From Cryptomeria japonica (lineage: Eukaryota; Streptophyta; Pinopsida; Cupressales; Cupressaceae): a stretch of DNA of 64,000 nucleotides. The stretch covers positions 188,214,391-188,278,390 of the forward strand of contig NC_081406.1 in NCBI RefSeq assembly GCF_030272615.1. Direction: 5' to 3'. A program made the translations under genes and the position numbers. Numbering within the stretch: position 1 is the stretch's first letter; each line of letters starts with the position of its first letter. The notes beneath the pieces are model-generated. The model did no database searches, was not told where the DNA came from, and was given only the letters and a program-made list of their open reading frames with translations. Positions 34,981 to 46,860 of this stretch are shown here, piece by piece.

Positions 34981-37025
34981 CTAAGCGGGAGTTCTCCGTA
35001 GTTGATCAACCAAGTTATATTGAGTCTTGGGGATAGTTGTGGATGTTGATGTATTCCCTTTCAAGTCATATTTTTGTGCTTTGGTTGTCACATTGATCGA
35101 TGCATGTTCTTGTTTGTCCTTGATTTTTATGACATTTATTTGGTTGTCATCTATCGATATGTGATTGATGGTGTTATTGTACAGGTGATTTATACGAGCT
35201 CCTCCAATATTGTTTGATGTTGAAGCTCCTCCCTTGTTGTAATTCGGAAGAGGATTTTTAAAGGTGTCATGGTCACCATTTGTTTTGAGACCATCAAGTG
35301 TTAAATTGCCTCTATTGATCATGTCCTGAATGATGTTCTTAAGCCTCATGCAATCATTTGTGTGATGTTCTTTGTTTTGATGAAAATCACAGAAATGCGA
35401 GTCATTCCACCAAGGCAGTTTGACCTGAGGTTGAAAGTTGTTTATGGCTGGAAATGTGATGATTTTATTTGTCAAGAGTTCTTGAAACACTGATTATAAG
35501 GTTTTCCCTAATGGTGTGTAGATGCATCTATACGGGAAAGCATTGGTGTTGCCTCTCTGGTTTGCATTATTCCCTTGGTTAGTGTTGTTTCCTTGGTTAT
35601 TGGTGTTGCCTTGGTTAGTGTTGTTGCCTTGGTTAGTGTTGTCACCTTGGTTAGTGTTGTTGGTGTTTGATGTTGAAGTTCCTTGATTGGTATTTTGTGG
35701 ATAAGTGTTAGTGCCTTGATTAACACTTTTTGATTTTTTTTAGATGGTGGGTTACCTAATAAATCCAACTCTAGTTGTTTGGACTTCACATTATTAGCAT
35801 CAAATACCCCATCATTAACAACATTTTTGTTCCTTGTCCAAAATATGGATTTGTCTAAAGTGTTGTTATTGTTTTGGTTGCTAAAGGGGTTAGTGCTTGA
35901 TGAGTTAACTCCTTCGTTAAAGAAATTCAATGTTCCTTTCTTGATGTAGGCTTCCTCCACTTGGACTCCGTTTTCTATCAACTTGGCAAAAGATGGTATG
36001 AATTGGAGTTTGAGTTGATAACTCATCTCACTATTTAGATTATCAATAAAGATCTTGATCTTGATCTTTTCTTTTTTAGGCACATCTCGAGGATATCTCG
36101 AAACCATGTGTCTCCACCATTGAAGAAACACCATGAATGTTTCATTGTTCTTTTGTTTGGTGTTACACACATCCAACATGGTGATTGCATGTTGAATGTT
36201 ATAGGAGTATAGTATGATAATTTTTACGAGCTCATCAAATGATTAGATAGGAGGTGTGAGTTTAGACAACCACTCCATTGTTTTCCCTCCCAAACTTCTT
36301 GGGAATAGTCTCATTAAGTAAGTGTCATCGTGAGCAAACTCTAGGCTTATGGTACAAAATTCCTGAATGTGATCACAGGGATCACTTTTACCATTGTACT
36401 TGTCATAATTTGGTATATTTGAATTTGGGGGAAAAGGTACCATGTTCAATCTCCTATCAAAAGGATAAGGATAGATCTCATCCAAGGAGTATCACACCAT
36501 GGTTCCTGGTTGCATGTCCTGCATTTGTCTTTGCAGTGTTTGGATTTGTTTTGTAAGAGCGACCATGGGCGCATTTGTGCTTCGAGGGAGAGCTTCCTCT
36601 CTCTCATTAATATTCTCCCAATTGTGGGCATGGTTGTGTTCATGGGTGTTGTCTTGCTCGTGTGTGTTTTCTGGGTCATGTGTTTCTTCTTCTCTTTGTT
36701 GGTCTTGATAGGCATAATTTCTCAACCTTGATCTTAAAATTCTTTCGTCTATATTCCTTAAGTTTTCAGTCTTGAAATCTACAGGAATTTTAACTCATTT
36801 TATAGTTAGCATGAGTAGATGTTTTTCCTTGTATACTTCAGTAAGTCTTTCCATGAGCCTTTGGAATGATGGGTTTTCTTGACACTCTTGGAGAAGTTCC
36901 TTGGTGATCTCTGTTTCGCCCATATTGGCATACTCATCAAAAGGGTTAGATAATCTACAACCCATACTTGATTTTGGTTGTGATTCTCTTTGTTTGTTTC
37001 TTTGAGAACGAGTGACAATGGACAT
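34981..37025 (-). pseudogene. E4 Gag, decayed
   Basis: Start MSIVTRSQRNKQ (37025), equivalent to MPVVTHSQ in E5 and MPVETRSK in E6. A helical region with LQECQENPSFQRLMERL, a Gln-rich coil (LTKQIQTLQRQMQDMQ), then the Retrotrans_gag core (36430-35990: FDRRLNMVPFPPNSN, GGKTMEWLSKL, FMVFLQWWRHMVSRYP). A NQGN-type repeat encoded by ACTAACCAAGG units lies at 35560-35690. A zinc finger CDFHQNKEHHTNDC lies near 35380. Frameshifts surround the repeat. Confidence 0.8.
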
Positions 37026-37028
37026 TTA

Positions 37029-37570
37029 GTAAATTTCTATCATGATGAATTCTTTGCCTTCTATGGGAGTTCTGGGTGGTGTTGGCGGTTCAAGTCAAGC
37101 TTCATTATATGTGATACAAAACTATGAGAATAAAGCAGGGTTGATCTTTCCTCCATGATTTAGGTTTTGGTTGAATGTTGCTTTCTGATTGTAAGCTCTA
37201 CTTCTCAAGGTTCTTTGTCAAACTCGTTTGTTTTGCCTTGGATATACAATTGCATGTGACACAAAAATCCACGATGTGATGCAAATAGTTGACGATTGAT
37301 ATAGAGAATTTTATTCCTTCTCACAAGTGCCTTAGAACTAGGTTGTCTCTTCTTCAACTTAGTTTTGTGATGAAGACTTTTTCTTCTCAAAATATGAGGA
37401 GTGGTCATACACGAATGATCAAAGGTTGACGTTGATGTTGGATTTGGATACTTTGTTTGAATACTCAAGTTTATTTTATCAAGTAGAGGTTTAGTCGGAT
37501 TCACTTCCATGACAAAGTGTGTCAAATGATATGGATAAAGTCTCTCGATATAGAAACTTGATTTGACAAC
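37029..37570 (-). pseudogene. E4 ORF1 upstream of gag (Ogre-like)
   Basis: YHLTHFVME...PHILRRKSLHHKTKLKKRQPSS...RNKILYINRQLFASHR...KTNEFDKEP matches E5 59721-60273. Its conserved end IEIY is followed by TAA and at once by the gag ATG. Ogre elements are known to carry an ORF1 of unknown function here. The basic composition suggests nucleic acid binding, but I see no named domain. Confidence 0.65.
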
Positions 37571-38327
37571 TTAAGAATTAAACTAGGTATATTGTTTTTG
37601 ATAGAATCCGTTGGATGGTGAAACTTTGATCACTGTTTCTGATATTTCTTGATTTTGTTGGATGAAGTCTTATCTTAAGCTAGTTGATGATTTGAAAAAA
37701 TTGTTCTAAAAGTGCTTTGTTGAGCTTGAAATTTTTCTCACTGATGATTGGATTCGAAGTTTTGCTGCTGAGTTTGCTAAAGGACCTGAAAGGGCATGTG
37801 AAACTATCGATAAAATTTTATCAAGGTTCCTGATTTGCTCTCTATTTTTCCAAGTTTTGATCATGCGCTAAGATAGAGACTGAATGCGCTAAAGAATGTT
37901 CAAGATGTGATACAAAAACTCTCTATGCATTAATCTGCCTCTCCTACACGCTAGTTTAGACTGTTTGAAACTGACTGATCTGGATGAGTTATGCGCTATT
38001 ATGTCCTGATTACATGCAATTGTTTGAACTGAAAACACTACAATATGTCTTAAATGTGCTACACTAATGTCTAAATGCACTAGACTGATGTTGGAAAGTG
38101 CTACTAGAAATTTCACCAGTATGATACTGGTTATGCGCTAATTTGATTGACGAAAGGGCTAAGTTTTGGTTCAAATGCGCTATAGAATGTTTTCTACGCG
38201 CTAGGATGTTGCTCCTATGTGCTACTTTCCTAATTTCTTTGTTTCTACCATTTTGAAAACTAACACTTCTGATTTTGATGGATGATTTTCTGAAAAATAA
38301 CTTGAAAACACAACACATAAAAGAGAT
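37571..38327 (-). other. E4 leader with dispersed TAGCGCAT-like words
   Basis: No gene. On the minus strand the word TAGCGCAT or a close variant (TAGCACA, TAGTGCA, TAGCGTG) occurs about ten times between 38220 and 37860. The E5 leader has the same words. The stretch ends where the E5 LTR begins. Confidence 0.7.
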
Positions 38328-39236
38328 TGTAGACATAAAAATGACTGTATTCCTAAATGAATATTTAATGTTTATTTTATTCCCATTCTTCCATTTAGTT
38401 AAATTTAATTTAACTAAATCACCCACATTCTTCTATTTAAATAAATAAATTATTCACTAAAGCCCTTTGCATCATTTAATTAAATAAATCATTTTATTTA
38501 ATTAAATCTCTTATTCTTACTTTTAATTAAATTTACATTTAATTAATATTTTATCCCAAATTGAATAAATCTAATTTATTCAATTTCCCAAATAGCAACC
38601 AATTGAAATAAAGCAATTTATTTTAATTAATTCTATTTTCCCTCACCCACTTGCATCGTAAACCCTATTCCTAATTTCTTCTAGAATCCATCTAATCCTA
38701 ATCAATTAGCCCAAACCCATCCATTACCCCTTTTCCCTAAATTTGAGGAGGTCACTTCTCAAATTTAGAGTAAAGTCTTCAAAAAGCATTAAAGCCTTTA
38801 TCCATTCAATAAGCCAACTTGTTGAATACCCCCAAATTTGGAAGGACTCTTACAAATTTGTCCCCAAAGTCTTCAAACCATTAATGGTTAACTAACCCTT
38901 AGTGGCATGGTTAGAGACTTTTTGACTAACTTAACCTCCATCTAACGTAGGGGTCTCATCAAGCATTCATTTCTTTGACCATGGTTATTCCTTTAACCTA
39001 TGCAAAAGAATTTACCCCTTGGATAAAAGCTTTATCCATTGGATAAACCTAACCTAACCTTAACCCTTACCTCCTAAGGTAACCATAAGGTCTTCTCAAG
39101 CATTTAATTCTTCTTTCATCTCCTCTCAACCAGTCTTATGTTGACAATTGTCACCATTTCATTGGTGAAAATTGTAAACATGGATTGATAACTTTCAATC
39201 TTGACCCTTGATTAACCCCTTCAATCTTGACCATCC
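38328..39236 (+). repeat. E5 5' LTR, first part (interrupted by E6)
   Basis: It starts TGTAGACATAAAAATG, sharing TGTAGACAT with the E6 LTR. Very AT-rich between 38390 and 38650, then homologous in inverted sense to 29841-30290. Confidence 0.75.
39232..39236. repeat. Target site duplication CATCC of E6, left
   Basis: CATCC precedes the E6 LTR and recurs at 56680-56684. The unbroken site is seen in the homologous E4 LTR around 23170, where CCATCCATTGCCC is continuous on the minus strand, which confirms the insertion point. Confidence 0.95.
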
Positions 39237-40591
39237 TATAGACATCTAAAAATGGTCAACGCTTGCGGAGTCATATTTTAGCATTTGTGCATTGCCTTAT
39301 TTTAGGGTTTTTGCATCGCATTAACATTTCTTCTATGTCACACACTTGGTCTTTATCATTTGCGAGCATCGAGTCCTTCTGCATTCGTCATTTGTCTAGC
39401 TTTCGAATTTGGTCTTGTCGATAACAATCTTCAATCATGATTTTGGCTCAATCTTATCCTGTCGTATCAATGTGCGTGTTCATTTGTCATCATTCTGGAC
39501 ATCGTCAATCCTAATCGATGATGCAATTAGGGTTTTGTCCTCTAGTCAATTTTGTCATCTTGCGATCGATTTGTCATCGATCGTTGTCATTTTCAATCTT
39601 GTCATTTTTGTGATCGATTTGTCATCGATCGTCATCCTTCTCAATCATGTCAATTTGGATCAATTAGTCATTGTTCCTCGTCATTTGGTGCATTTATCAA
39701 TCAAATCATTCGTCAGCATTGGTCCTTTGTTAGTCAGAATCATGATTAAATCGAATCAACATTAATTATCTTTTGTCAAGACCTAATTGTCATGCTTGCA
39801 TTTCTAATTCATCTTCCAAGGTTTTATGATTTATTAATTTAATCTTGTTTGTGATTTTCCCTTTAGGTTAAATAATTTATTTATTTATCCTAAGTCTTCT
39901 TGTCACAATTAAATATATATTTAATTGGCTAATTAATTACTCCTCTTTTTGTAAATTAATTAATGAATGAAAAATTATTAGGTAATTTACCTAATTTTCA
40001 TCAATTTCTAATTTCCTAATTTCCAAGTCATCATTTCTAACCTAATTTTCTAATTTCTTCTAATTTCTATTTCTATTTTCAAATTCTTGTCATAACATCT
40101 TGCATAGCAATTTGTCATAATTTGTCATAAATTGTCATAAATTGTCATATCTCCTTGCATAGCAATTTGTCATACACTTGTCATAATTTTGCTATTCTTG
40201 ATTTGAATTTCCATTCGAATCAAATTCATGCTAATCTTGTCTTTTCTCCAATTTATCTATAAATTGGATGAATTTCTTCAATCATGGCCACCGATCGATC
40301 AATCAATCATGCTTCTAGTATCCTTATGCTATCTTGTCAATCTTGCTTTCATCTCATGCTTATGCACTTATTGGTGAGATCCACAAACAAAGCAATTTGA
40401 AGGAGAAAGAAGGACAATGGAGAATTCTGGAGAAGACATTCTCATTTGCAATGGTTTGCATTTGGTTTAAATGTCTTATTTTCAGTATCTCTATTGAGTG
40501 TTTTTAGGATTCTTGTCATTGCATTCTGGTTTTGTGATTAAGCTAGGATAATTTGCTATTTTCTTTGATGATAATCAAATTCCTATCTACA
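39237..40591 (+). repeat. E6 5' LTR
   Basis: It starts TATAGACATC where the right copy has TGTAGACATC (terminal TG changed to TA). A TATA box TATAAAT lies at 40257-40263. U3 holds clustered copies of TTGTCATAA-type words (40095-40190) and GATCGATTTGTCAT repeats (39562-39632). Confidence 0.92.
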
Positions 40592-40596
40592 TTAAT

Positions 40597-40614
40597 TGGT
40601 GAACCTGACATGAA
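40597..40614 (+). promoter_or_regulatory. E6 primer-binding site, tRNA-Trp
   Basis: TGGTGAACCTGACATGAA matches the complement of the plant tRNA-Trp 3' end (as I recall it) except at two bases, both at CpG sites. It is five bases after the LTR end. Confidence 0.75.
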
Positions 40615-42654
40615 ATCTAGCCATTTAACCATGTTTTGAGTGCCTTTTGAGCTGATTTGTAGGTGAAAACCCAAGAAATAGGGCAACTCAGGGCTTTTTG
40701 GGCACTTCTGCGCCTATGTAGGAGGGATCTGTGCCTGTGTCAAGGGATCTACGCCTGTGTTAAAGGGATCTGTGCCTATGTCAAGGCATTCTGCCCCTGT
40801 GTCAAGACATTCTGTGCTTGTGTAAGGCTAGAAACAGAGGTGAAAATCAGTGTCTTTACTTGCAAATTACTTTGTTTTGCATTCTGTTCTTGTATTCTGG
40901 TTTTCTTTGGTACTGATTCTCTGTGCAACACCTTGGCATTACGTGGGATGAAGACTAAGAATGAAACTACTAACAAATCTTATGCAGGTTGCCTTATATT
41001 CCAACCAAACTTTGTGTTTGTGATTAATAATTAGGCACCTAGTATGTTTGCTAAGTAGGATGGAATGAACATGTGTTTACTTTGCTTGTCGAGTTTGACA
41101 TTGGAGTAGGAGAGTATGCTCTCATCCTTCTTAGGGTGATCAGAAATCCAAATCTTCGATACCATTCTCATGTTTTGGATTGTTTGTCACCTTTAGAGGG
41201 TCTGCCTTCCCGACCATTTTCTTTCTTTTGCAAGCAAGTGACAATCGTGAGAAGGGAACAACCCAAAGTGGGCATAGCTAGAGTACCTTGGCATTCTAAC
41301 TCACTATAAATAAATACCTGATGGGCGAAAGCTTTGAAGGAAGGGTTACATGGGAATTGTAGTTACTTGGGAAGTGATGACCCTTGGACTCTTTCTCATA
41401 TCAGCATCTAAGTAGGGCCTCACGGTCTAAATCGTGCTTGCACGCCTACATTTGTTTGGTATCTTGGTGGGCCTATGTCTCAATCATGCTTGTGTGACAC
41501 CAAGGAGTAACGCTTAACAGAAATCCTTATTAAACACCTTGTATTTAGAGGTCAAAATCCTTCTAGTTGCTTGAGAAGGAGGAGTTCGAATACTTGGAAG
41601 AGATACTAAGTTCGCCATGGGGAGATTTCCATGGGGACTGATGCTTGGCTACCCTAAGAAGTGAGTGTCGTGGAGGGGAGCCCATGGGGTCAAGCATCTA
41701 TGTATTCTCCTTGAATCTCATAATGAGTCTACCTCTCAAGTACCTACTGTCCTTACCTACCATAAGAAATGTGTGAATGAGCATGATTGTCTTGAGTCTA
41801 AGTTAAAATATCTTGTCTTCTTTGCTTGTCAAAAGTTGAATTGTGCCTCATTTAAAAAACAAGGCAAATTGATTCAAAACAAGGTTAAACACAAGTATTT
41901 CATTCAACAAAGTTAAAAACACCTTCAAACATGGTTGTCAAAATATTTTTTTCTCAACATTCAGGTCACGTAGATTTAGGTTCATCCTAGGTTTGCATTT
42001 TTCAAATTCATTGTCAACTACCAAGGTTAAGCTTCACCTAGGTCATACTCCTTTGCATATCAATAAGGGTCATTCATTTGCATGTGTCCTCTTGCATTAG
42101 AGTAATACCATTTCATAATTCAACCTTAGGTTTTGCCTTAGGTTGACATTGTCAGATATTTGCATTTGCATACCCTAGGTCCCTTCATTAAGCTTAGGTC
42201 ATTATCATATCATATTAGGGTCATTTTCATAGTAATTGTCCCTTTGCATATAGTGTCAAAACTAGGTTTTATCATACATGAGTAATGCAAATCTTTGATA
42301 AAACCCTAAGTTATTGTTAGGAAGTCTAGACCTTATCAAACCTTTGTCTTTTTGTCATCACTGTCATTTTGGTCAAACCTAGCTTAGTATCCAAGAATAT
42401 AGGGGAGACATTGTCATTTTGTCTTTTTGTCACTTGGTCCTTTTGTCCTTTGAGGTCTAGGCATCATTTCAATTTCCTAAGGGTCTCATTTTTAGAATTG
42501 CATTCATGAGTTTGTCAAAATTTTGAATAAAGAACAAAAACATAGGTTGCATTCTTGCCATAGATTGCATTTTCATCTATTTTGTTTGCATTTAGTTGCA
42601 TCTCATATATTATCCTTGAAAAAATTCCAAAAATATTGCATTTGCATAAGTGAC
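40615..42654 (+). other. E6 leader, 2 kb, no gene
   Basis: Between primer site and gag. It holds the 21-base repeat at 40707-40831 and TTTTGTC-rich stretches near 42350-42450. The short frames in it have no homologue in the E4 or E5 leader, so I annotate no ORF1 for E6. Confidence 0.6.
40707..40831 (+). repeat. Six-copy 21-base tandem repeat in the E6 leader
   Basis: Units start at 40707, 40728, 40748, 40769, 40790 and 40811, with a consensus near TCTGTGCCTGTGTCAAGGGA. Confidence 0.85.
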
Positions 42655-45600
42655 ATGCCTGTTGAAACAAGGTCAAAATCTAAGAAGATGGGCGAACCGA
42701 CGTATCAACCTATTGACAACATATCAAACTCACAGTTTCAAACTAGTCAAATAGTACAAATTGAAGATTCATTAGGCACATCATTACCACCATATGGAAT
42801 GGTTCAACTTGGACCACCTCCATTATATGAACCAGTGTTTGTACCCATGAAACTAGGATATGGGAGTGTTCCATCAACACCAAGGGGAAATGCACCTTTT
42901 GACTGGAATCAACCAAACCTGCAACATGAAATTCAAACGTTACATGAGGAACAAACTCTTTCACAAGGATTTGGTTTAGATCAAGGCATCCAACAAGAAA
43001 TAAATCCAAATGTTTTACTAGATTCTTCATCAGATTCCAATGCTTCCAATGATGTTGATATGTTCCTTAAAGATCCAAAGTTGACAAAAAACATGGATAA
43101 ATTCTTGAACAAGGTCTTTAAGATGTTTCCACAAAAATATCTTGACATGATGAGTAATGTAACCTCCTCAAGTGAGCAAATCAATGTGCAAAAACAACAA
43201 GGCAGTGAGTTGTTAAGTTTCTCTCCACATCCAAATGAAGAAAATGTGTAACATGAAATTCAACCTACCTTGATGAGTAAACGTGCTTCAAAAGCATTGA
43301 CAGTGACTATTCCTCAAAAGTCACCATTTGAAACAATAAATAATCCGTTATTTAATACAACACCTGTAACACAAGATAAAATGAGGGCCACACAAATATT
43401 GACAGCTATCCCTCAACAAGAAGTGGTTCCTCGCATGCATGAAATTGGATCAAAATCTAAGATGCAAGAAAGCTTTACGACTGTAATGCCTGATCTCACC
43501 AATGTCCAAAACAATTCCACAGTGCAACAAAATTCCTATGTCCCATTAAGTTCAATATATTTGCCAAATACTCAACTACCTATTAGGCAAACTATTGTGA
43601 TAGATCCTTTGATAATGGCAACACAAAGAGCTACAGATAGTGGTTTACGCCAACAACAAATGTTGCAACAATTGGGGAATGCACAAAAGGCACAATCGAA
43701 TGTGCAAACAAGCAATGCACAACAATAACAATATCGCATTCAACAACAAGTTGCAGCGTCTTCTACACCATTACAAGTTAATGCAAACTTGCAACCACCA
43801 CAATGGATTGGACAAACAACACAGCAAGTCAATGCAAGTGTCATACCCCATTTTAAGGAGAAACAACAAAAACCTCCCAAACAAAGTTTTTTGCAAATGA
43901 TGGGATTTACATCAAGACAACAACAATTGGCACAAAGTCAGCAAAGTCCGATTCGTCAGCATCAACAACAACATGTGCCTCAATATGTGCCAAGACAAAC
44001 AAATTATCATACTTCACAACCATAATTGATGTCTGTGCAATATCAACAACACCCTCAATTGCAATATCAACCTAGGCTACAAATGATGATTCCACCACAA
44101 GAAGCACAACAACAAGGCCAATATAAAGGCATGGCACAACCACCACAACAACAGGTGTACCAAGAACATTATATGCCAGAGACACCAAAGACAGTAATTT
44201 CTGAGCATCAACAGCCAATGGAGAATAGGATGTATCGACAAAGCATACACCCAAGAGTAAATGATGAACTTCCAAAATCTTCATTACCTAACGCATTTGT
44301 GCAATAGCTTGAGAAGTTGCAATGACAAGTCAATGCATTGGAAACCAAAGGAACAAAGAAGTTGTACACAGATCAAGATTTATGTCCTAATCCATTTGAC
44401 AAGAGCTTGTACATGCCTCCCTTCCCTAAGCATTTTGAGGCACCTAATTTTGAGAAATATAAAGGAAATGGCAATCCAAAAGACCACATTTGAGCATTTT
44501 TCATGGCATGTACTGAAGTGAGTTATGAGGAAACATATTTAATGTGCTTATTTGCACGAAGTCTCACGGGACAAGCCATGGATTGGTATTCGCATTTGCC
44601 AGGGAATATAAAGACTTGGTCTGAATTGGCTCAAAATTTTATATCTCACTTCGCATTCAACATTGGCAGTGACGTGACCATGTCAGATTTATGCAACACC
44701 AAGCAAAAGCAAGGTAAACCATTAGTGACTTTCTTGCAATGATGGCGAAGTTTGTATAGTCGTTCTTCCCTAGATATACCTGAAGAACAACAAGTGAACT
44801 TATTTATTCAAAATTTGGTCCCAGAAATGATGTATGAACTCAAATTGAAAAGTCCCAGTACCATTGAGAAACTCATTAAGAAAGGGATGAACATTGAAAC
44901 TGCTCTTGTAGCTAAGGGAATCATTAAGCTCAACAAAGACAGTGACAACACAAACAATTTAGGGGACAGAAATAGATTTTGGTACAAAAATAAGAATGTC
45001 ACTAATGATGGAGTTGTTGACGCAAGAGCGGTGAACGCAAATCAACCCCTGTTCACAATAAAGAAATTGAGCGTTCCTAATATGTCAACTATGGAACAAA
45101 ATCAAACACCAGCGAGCAATGTTACTCAACAACCACCATATCAACAATCCACTCAATAATATAATCAACAACAAGGTCAGCAACAAAAACAACAACGCAA
45201 ACCTTTTCGATCAAGGGATGGGCCTCCTCAACAGTTTACACCATTGGGAGAGCCTATTGAGTCAGTAATGAAAAAGTTAATACAAGAAAAATTTATCAAG
45301 TTACTAGATATCAAGGCTGAACCATTGGTAAAGCCGCATTGGTGGAATGATAATACATATTATGAATACCATCAGTCAAAAGGACATAAAACTGCATCAT
45401 GTTTTCAATTGAAACACATGATTCAAGACTTGTTAGAGAAAGGAGTAATTAAGGTAGATCCACCCAACGTGACCTCTAACATTGATCATACAATTTTCAA
45501 AACTCCTTTGCTTGATCATGACAAGGGTAAAGCATCTTCTTCAAACTCTACCCAAACAACAAATTATGCAAATACTGTTTATAACAATGTCGTCAATTGT

Positions 45601-45777
45601 TTTCAAGCGTCAAATGAGTATGTTTCCACCCTAAGAATAAAGAGACAAGATCCTTCTTGCGCAGTCACCACTCATCGATCCAAAATAGTCCTGAAAGGAG
45701 CTCCTGCAGTTCCTCCCAAATCAACTCCTGCGAGTCAGTATAATCTCCTAGATCATCTGGGGAAGACACCTACATAA
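42655..45777 (+). pseudogene. E6 Gag, decayed by stops only
   Basis: Start MPVETRSKSKK (42655). The N-terminal half is Gln/Pro-rich (43600-44280). The Retrotrans_gag core lies at about 44430-44920 (SLTGQAMDWYSHLPGNIKTW, ISHFAFNIGSDVTMSDL, FLQ-stop-WRSLYSRS). A zinc finger near 45350-45410 (YYEYHQSKGHKTASC) has lost its first Cys to Tyr. The frame holds throughout with stops at 43249, 43726, 44023, 44305, 44323, 44491, 44740, 45157 and 45775. Confidence 0.88.
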
Positions 45778-45792
45778 ATATCAATTCTTGAG

Positions 45793-46728
45793 TTGTTGAA
45801 AATGTCCCCTATGCATCATGCAGTCCTAGATAAAGCTTTAATTAAGTCCACTGTCCCAACAGACATTGATTTTGACCAGTTTCAAGATCGAATTGGACAT
45901 CTAGTTGTTTCCCAACATGTCACCTTTTCTGATAATGATATTTCTCTTGATAAGCTCCCTCATAATGATCCATTACATCTCAATGTCTTTGTCCATAATT
46001 GTAAGATCCAACGAGTCTTGATAGATGGCGGAGCAGGTCTTAACATTTGTACTTTGAGAGTGGTCATTGGTCTTGGTTATACAGAAAATGACATTGACTC
46101 TTCCAAAAGAATTACAATCAAAGCATATGATGATGCTGAGCGTCCATCTAAAGGGGTAATTTCATTGCCTATCAAAGTCAGTCCAGTGACAGAAAACACT
46201 TTCCTGTAGGTCCTAGACCTTGATCTCCCTTACAATATGATTATTGCCCACTCGTGGATCCATGCCATGAAAGCAGTTCCATCTACTTATCATCAGTGTT
46301 TAAAATATCCTTACAATGGGACTGAGATAACAATTCTAGGAGATCATAATCCCTTTCAATTTTGTGCCAATCTAAAGGATTCCCCGAAGCAACAAGTCCT
46401 AGTTAATAGGGAGGCCCACTCACATAGTTATGTGGATCCTAATGAATTTTTAGAGGCTGTCAAAGGAAAATTGAAGATACAGGACCAAGGATGCAGAGAG
46501 TATTCAATGGCTCAAACATTCCTCATTGGGAATTTACCAATATCTCCAAAATCACATGGCAAACCACATTTGTTGCAAAAGGAACCTAAGATAGTCATTC
46601 AATATCAGCCCCCCACTACATTTACAAGATGGGGTGAACTTGACAAAGAAACTTTGGATTATGATGTCATAGATTGGCTTTATAAGGATCCCATTGAGAC
46701 ACCCCCTGTCAGGTTGCCAGTGGAGCGG
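45793..46728 (+). pseudogene. E6 aspartic protease
   Basis: QRVLIDGGAGLNICTL (catalytic Asp at about 46024) is intact. LPIKVSPVTENTFL then a stop at 46207, DLDLPYNMIIAHSWIHAMKAVPSTYHQCLKYP (strand and flap region). In frame with gag. It cleaves Gag-Pol. Confidence 0.85.
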
Positions 46729-46860
46729 TACGGCAAAGGGTTTACTATGCTGTAGAAAAAGGGATATGATGGCTATAGTGGCTTGGGCCCTAACAAGAAA
46801 GGGAGGCTAGAACCTATTATACCCAAGATGCGACCTCCAACTTTAGGGTTATGTTTTGTA
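46729..46860 (+). other. E6 G-patch domain between protease and RT
   Basis: YGKGFTML, a stop at 46753, then KKGYDGYSGLGPNKKGRLEPI and LGLCF fit the G-patch consensus with five of its glycines. The same place as in E4. Some animal betaretroviruses also have a G-patch after protease (known), so this is probably a parallel gain. Confidence 0.65.

Larger units (their letters stand above)
30291..38327 (-). mobile_element. E4: Ogre-like Tat element, body, minus strand, 3' end deleted
   Basis: Order on the minus strand: leader, upstream ORF1, gag, PR, G-patch, RT, gRNH, aRNH, truncated integrase. The C-terminal half of integrase, the 3' UTR and the start of the 3' LTR are deleted in one event. The leader stops at 38327, where the LTR of E5 begins. 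The matching point in E5's own leader is near 58970, so about 1.7 kb of E4 leader and its 5' LTR must lie beyond the window if E5 was inserted there. Confidence 0.85.

Noticed and set aside
22663-39236. 22663-23192/29841-30290 and 38328-39236 as the two LTRs of one element
   Set aside because: They are inverted with respect to each other and their TATA boxes point in opposite directions. LTRs of one element must be direct repeats, so they belong to E4 and E5.
39409-39765. Plus-strand frame of 118 codons, repeated at 55432-55854
   Set aside because: It lies in both LTRs of E6, in U3, and is made of short repeats. No protein evidence.
40663-41034. Plus-strand frame with Cys/Val repeats
   Set aside because: It is the translation of the 21-base leader repeat. 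The unit is divisible by three, so an open frame is expected by chance.
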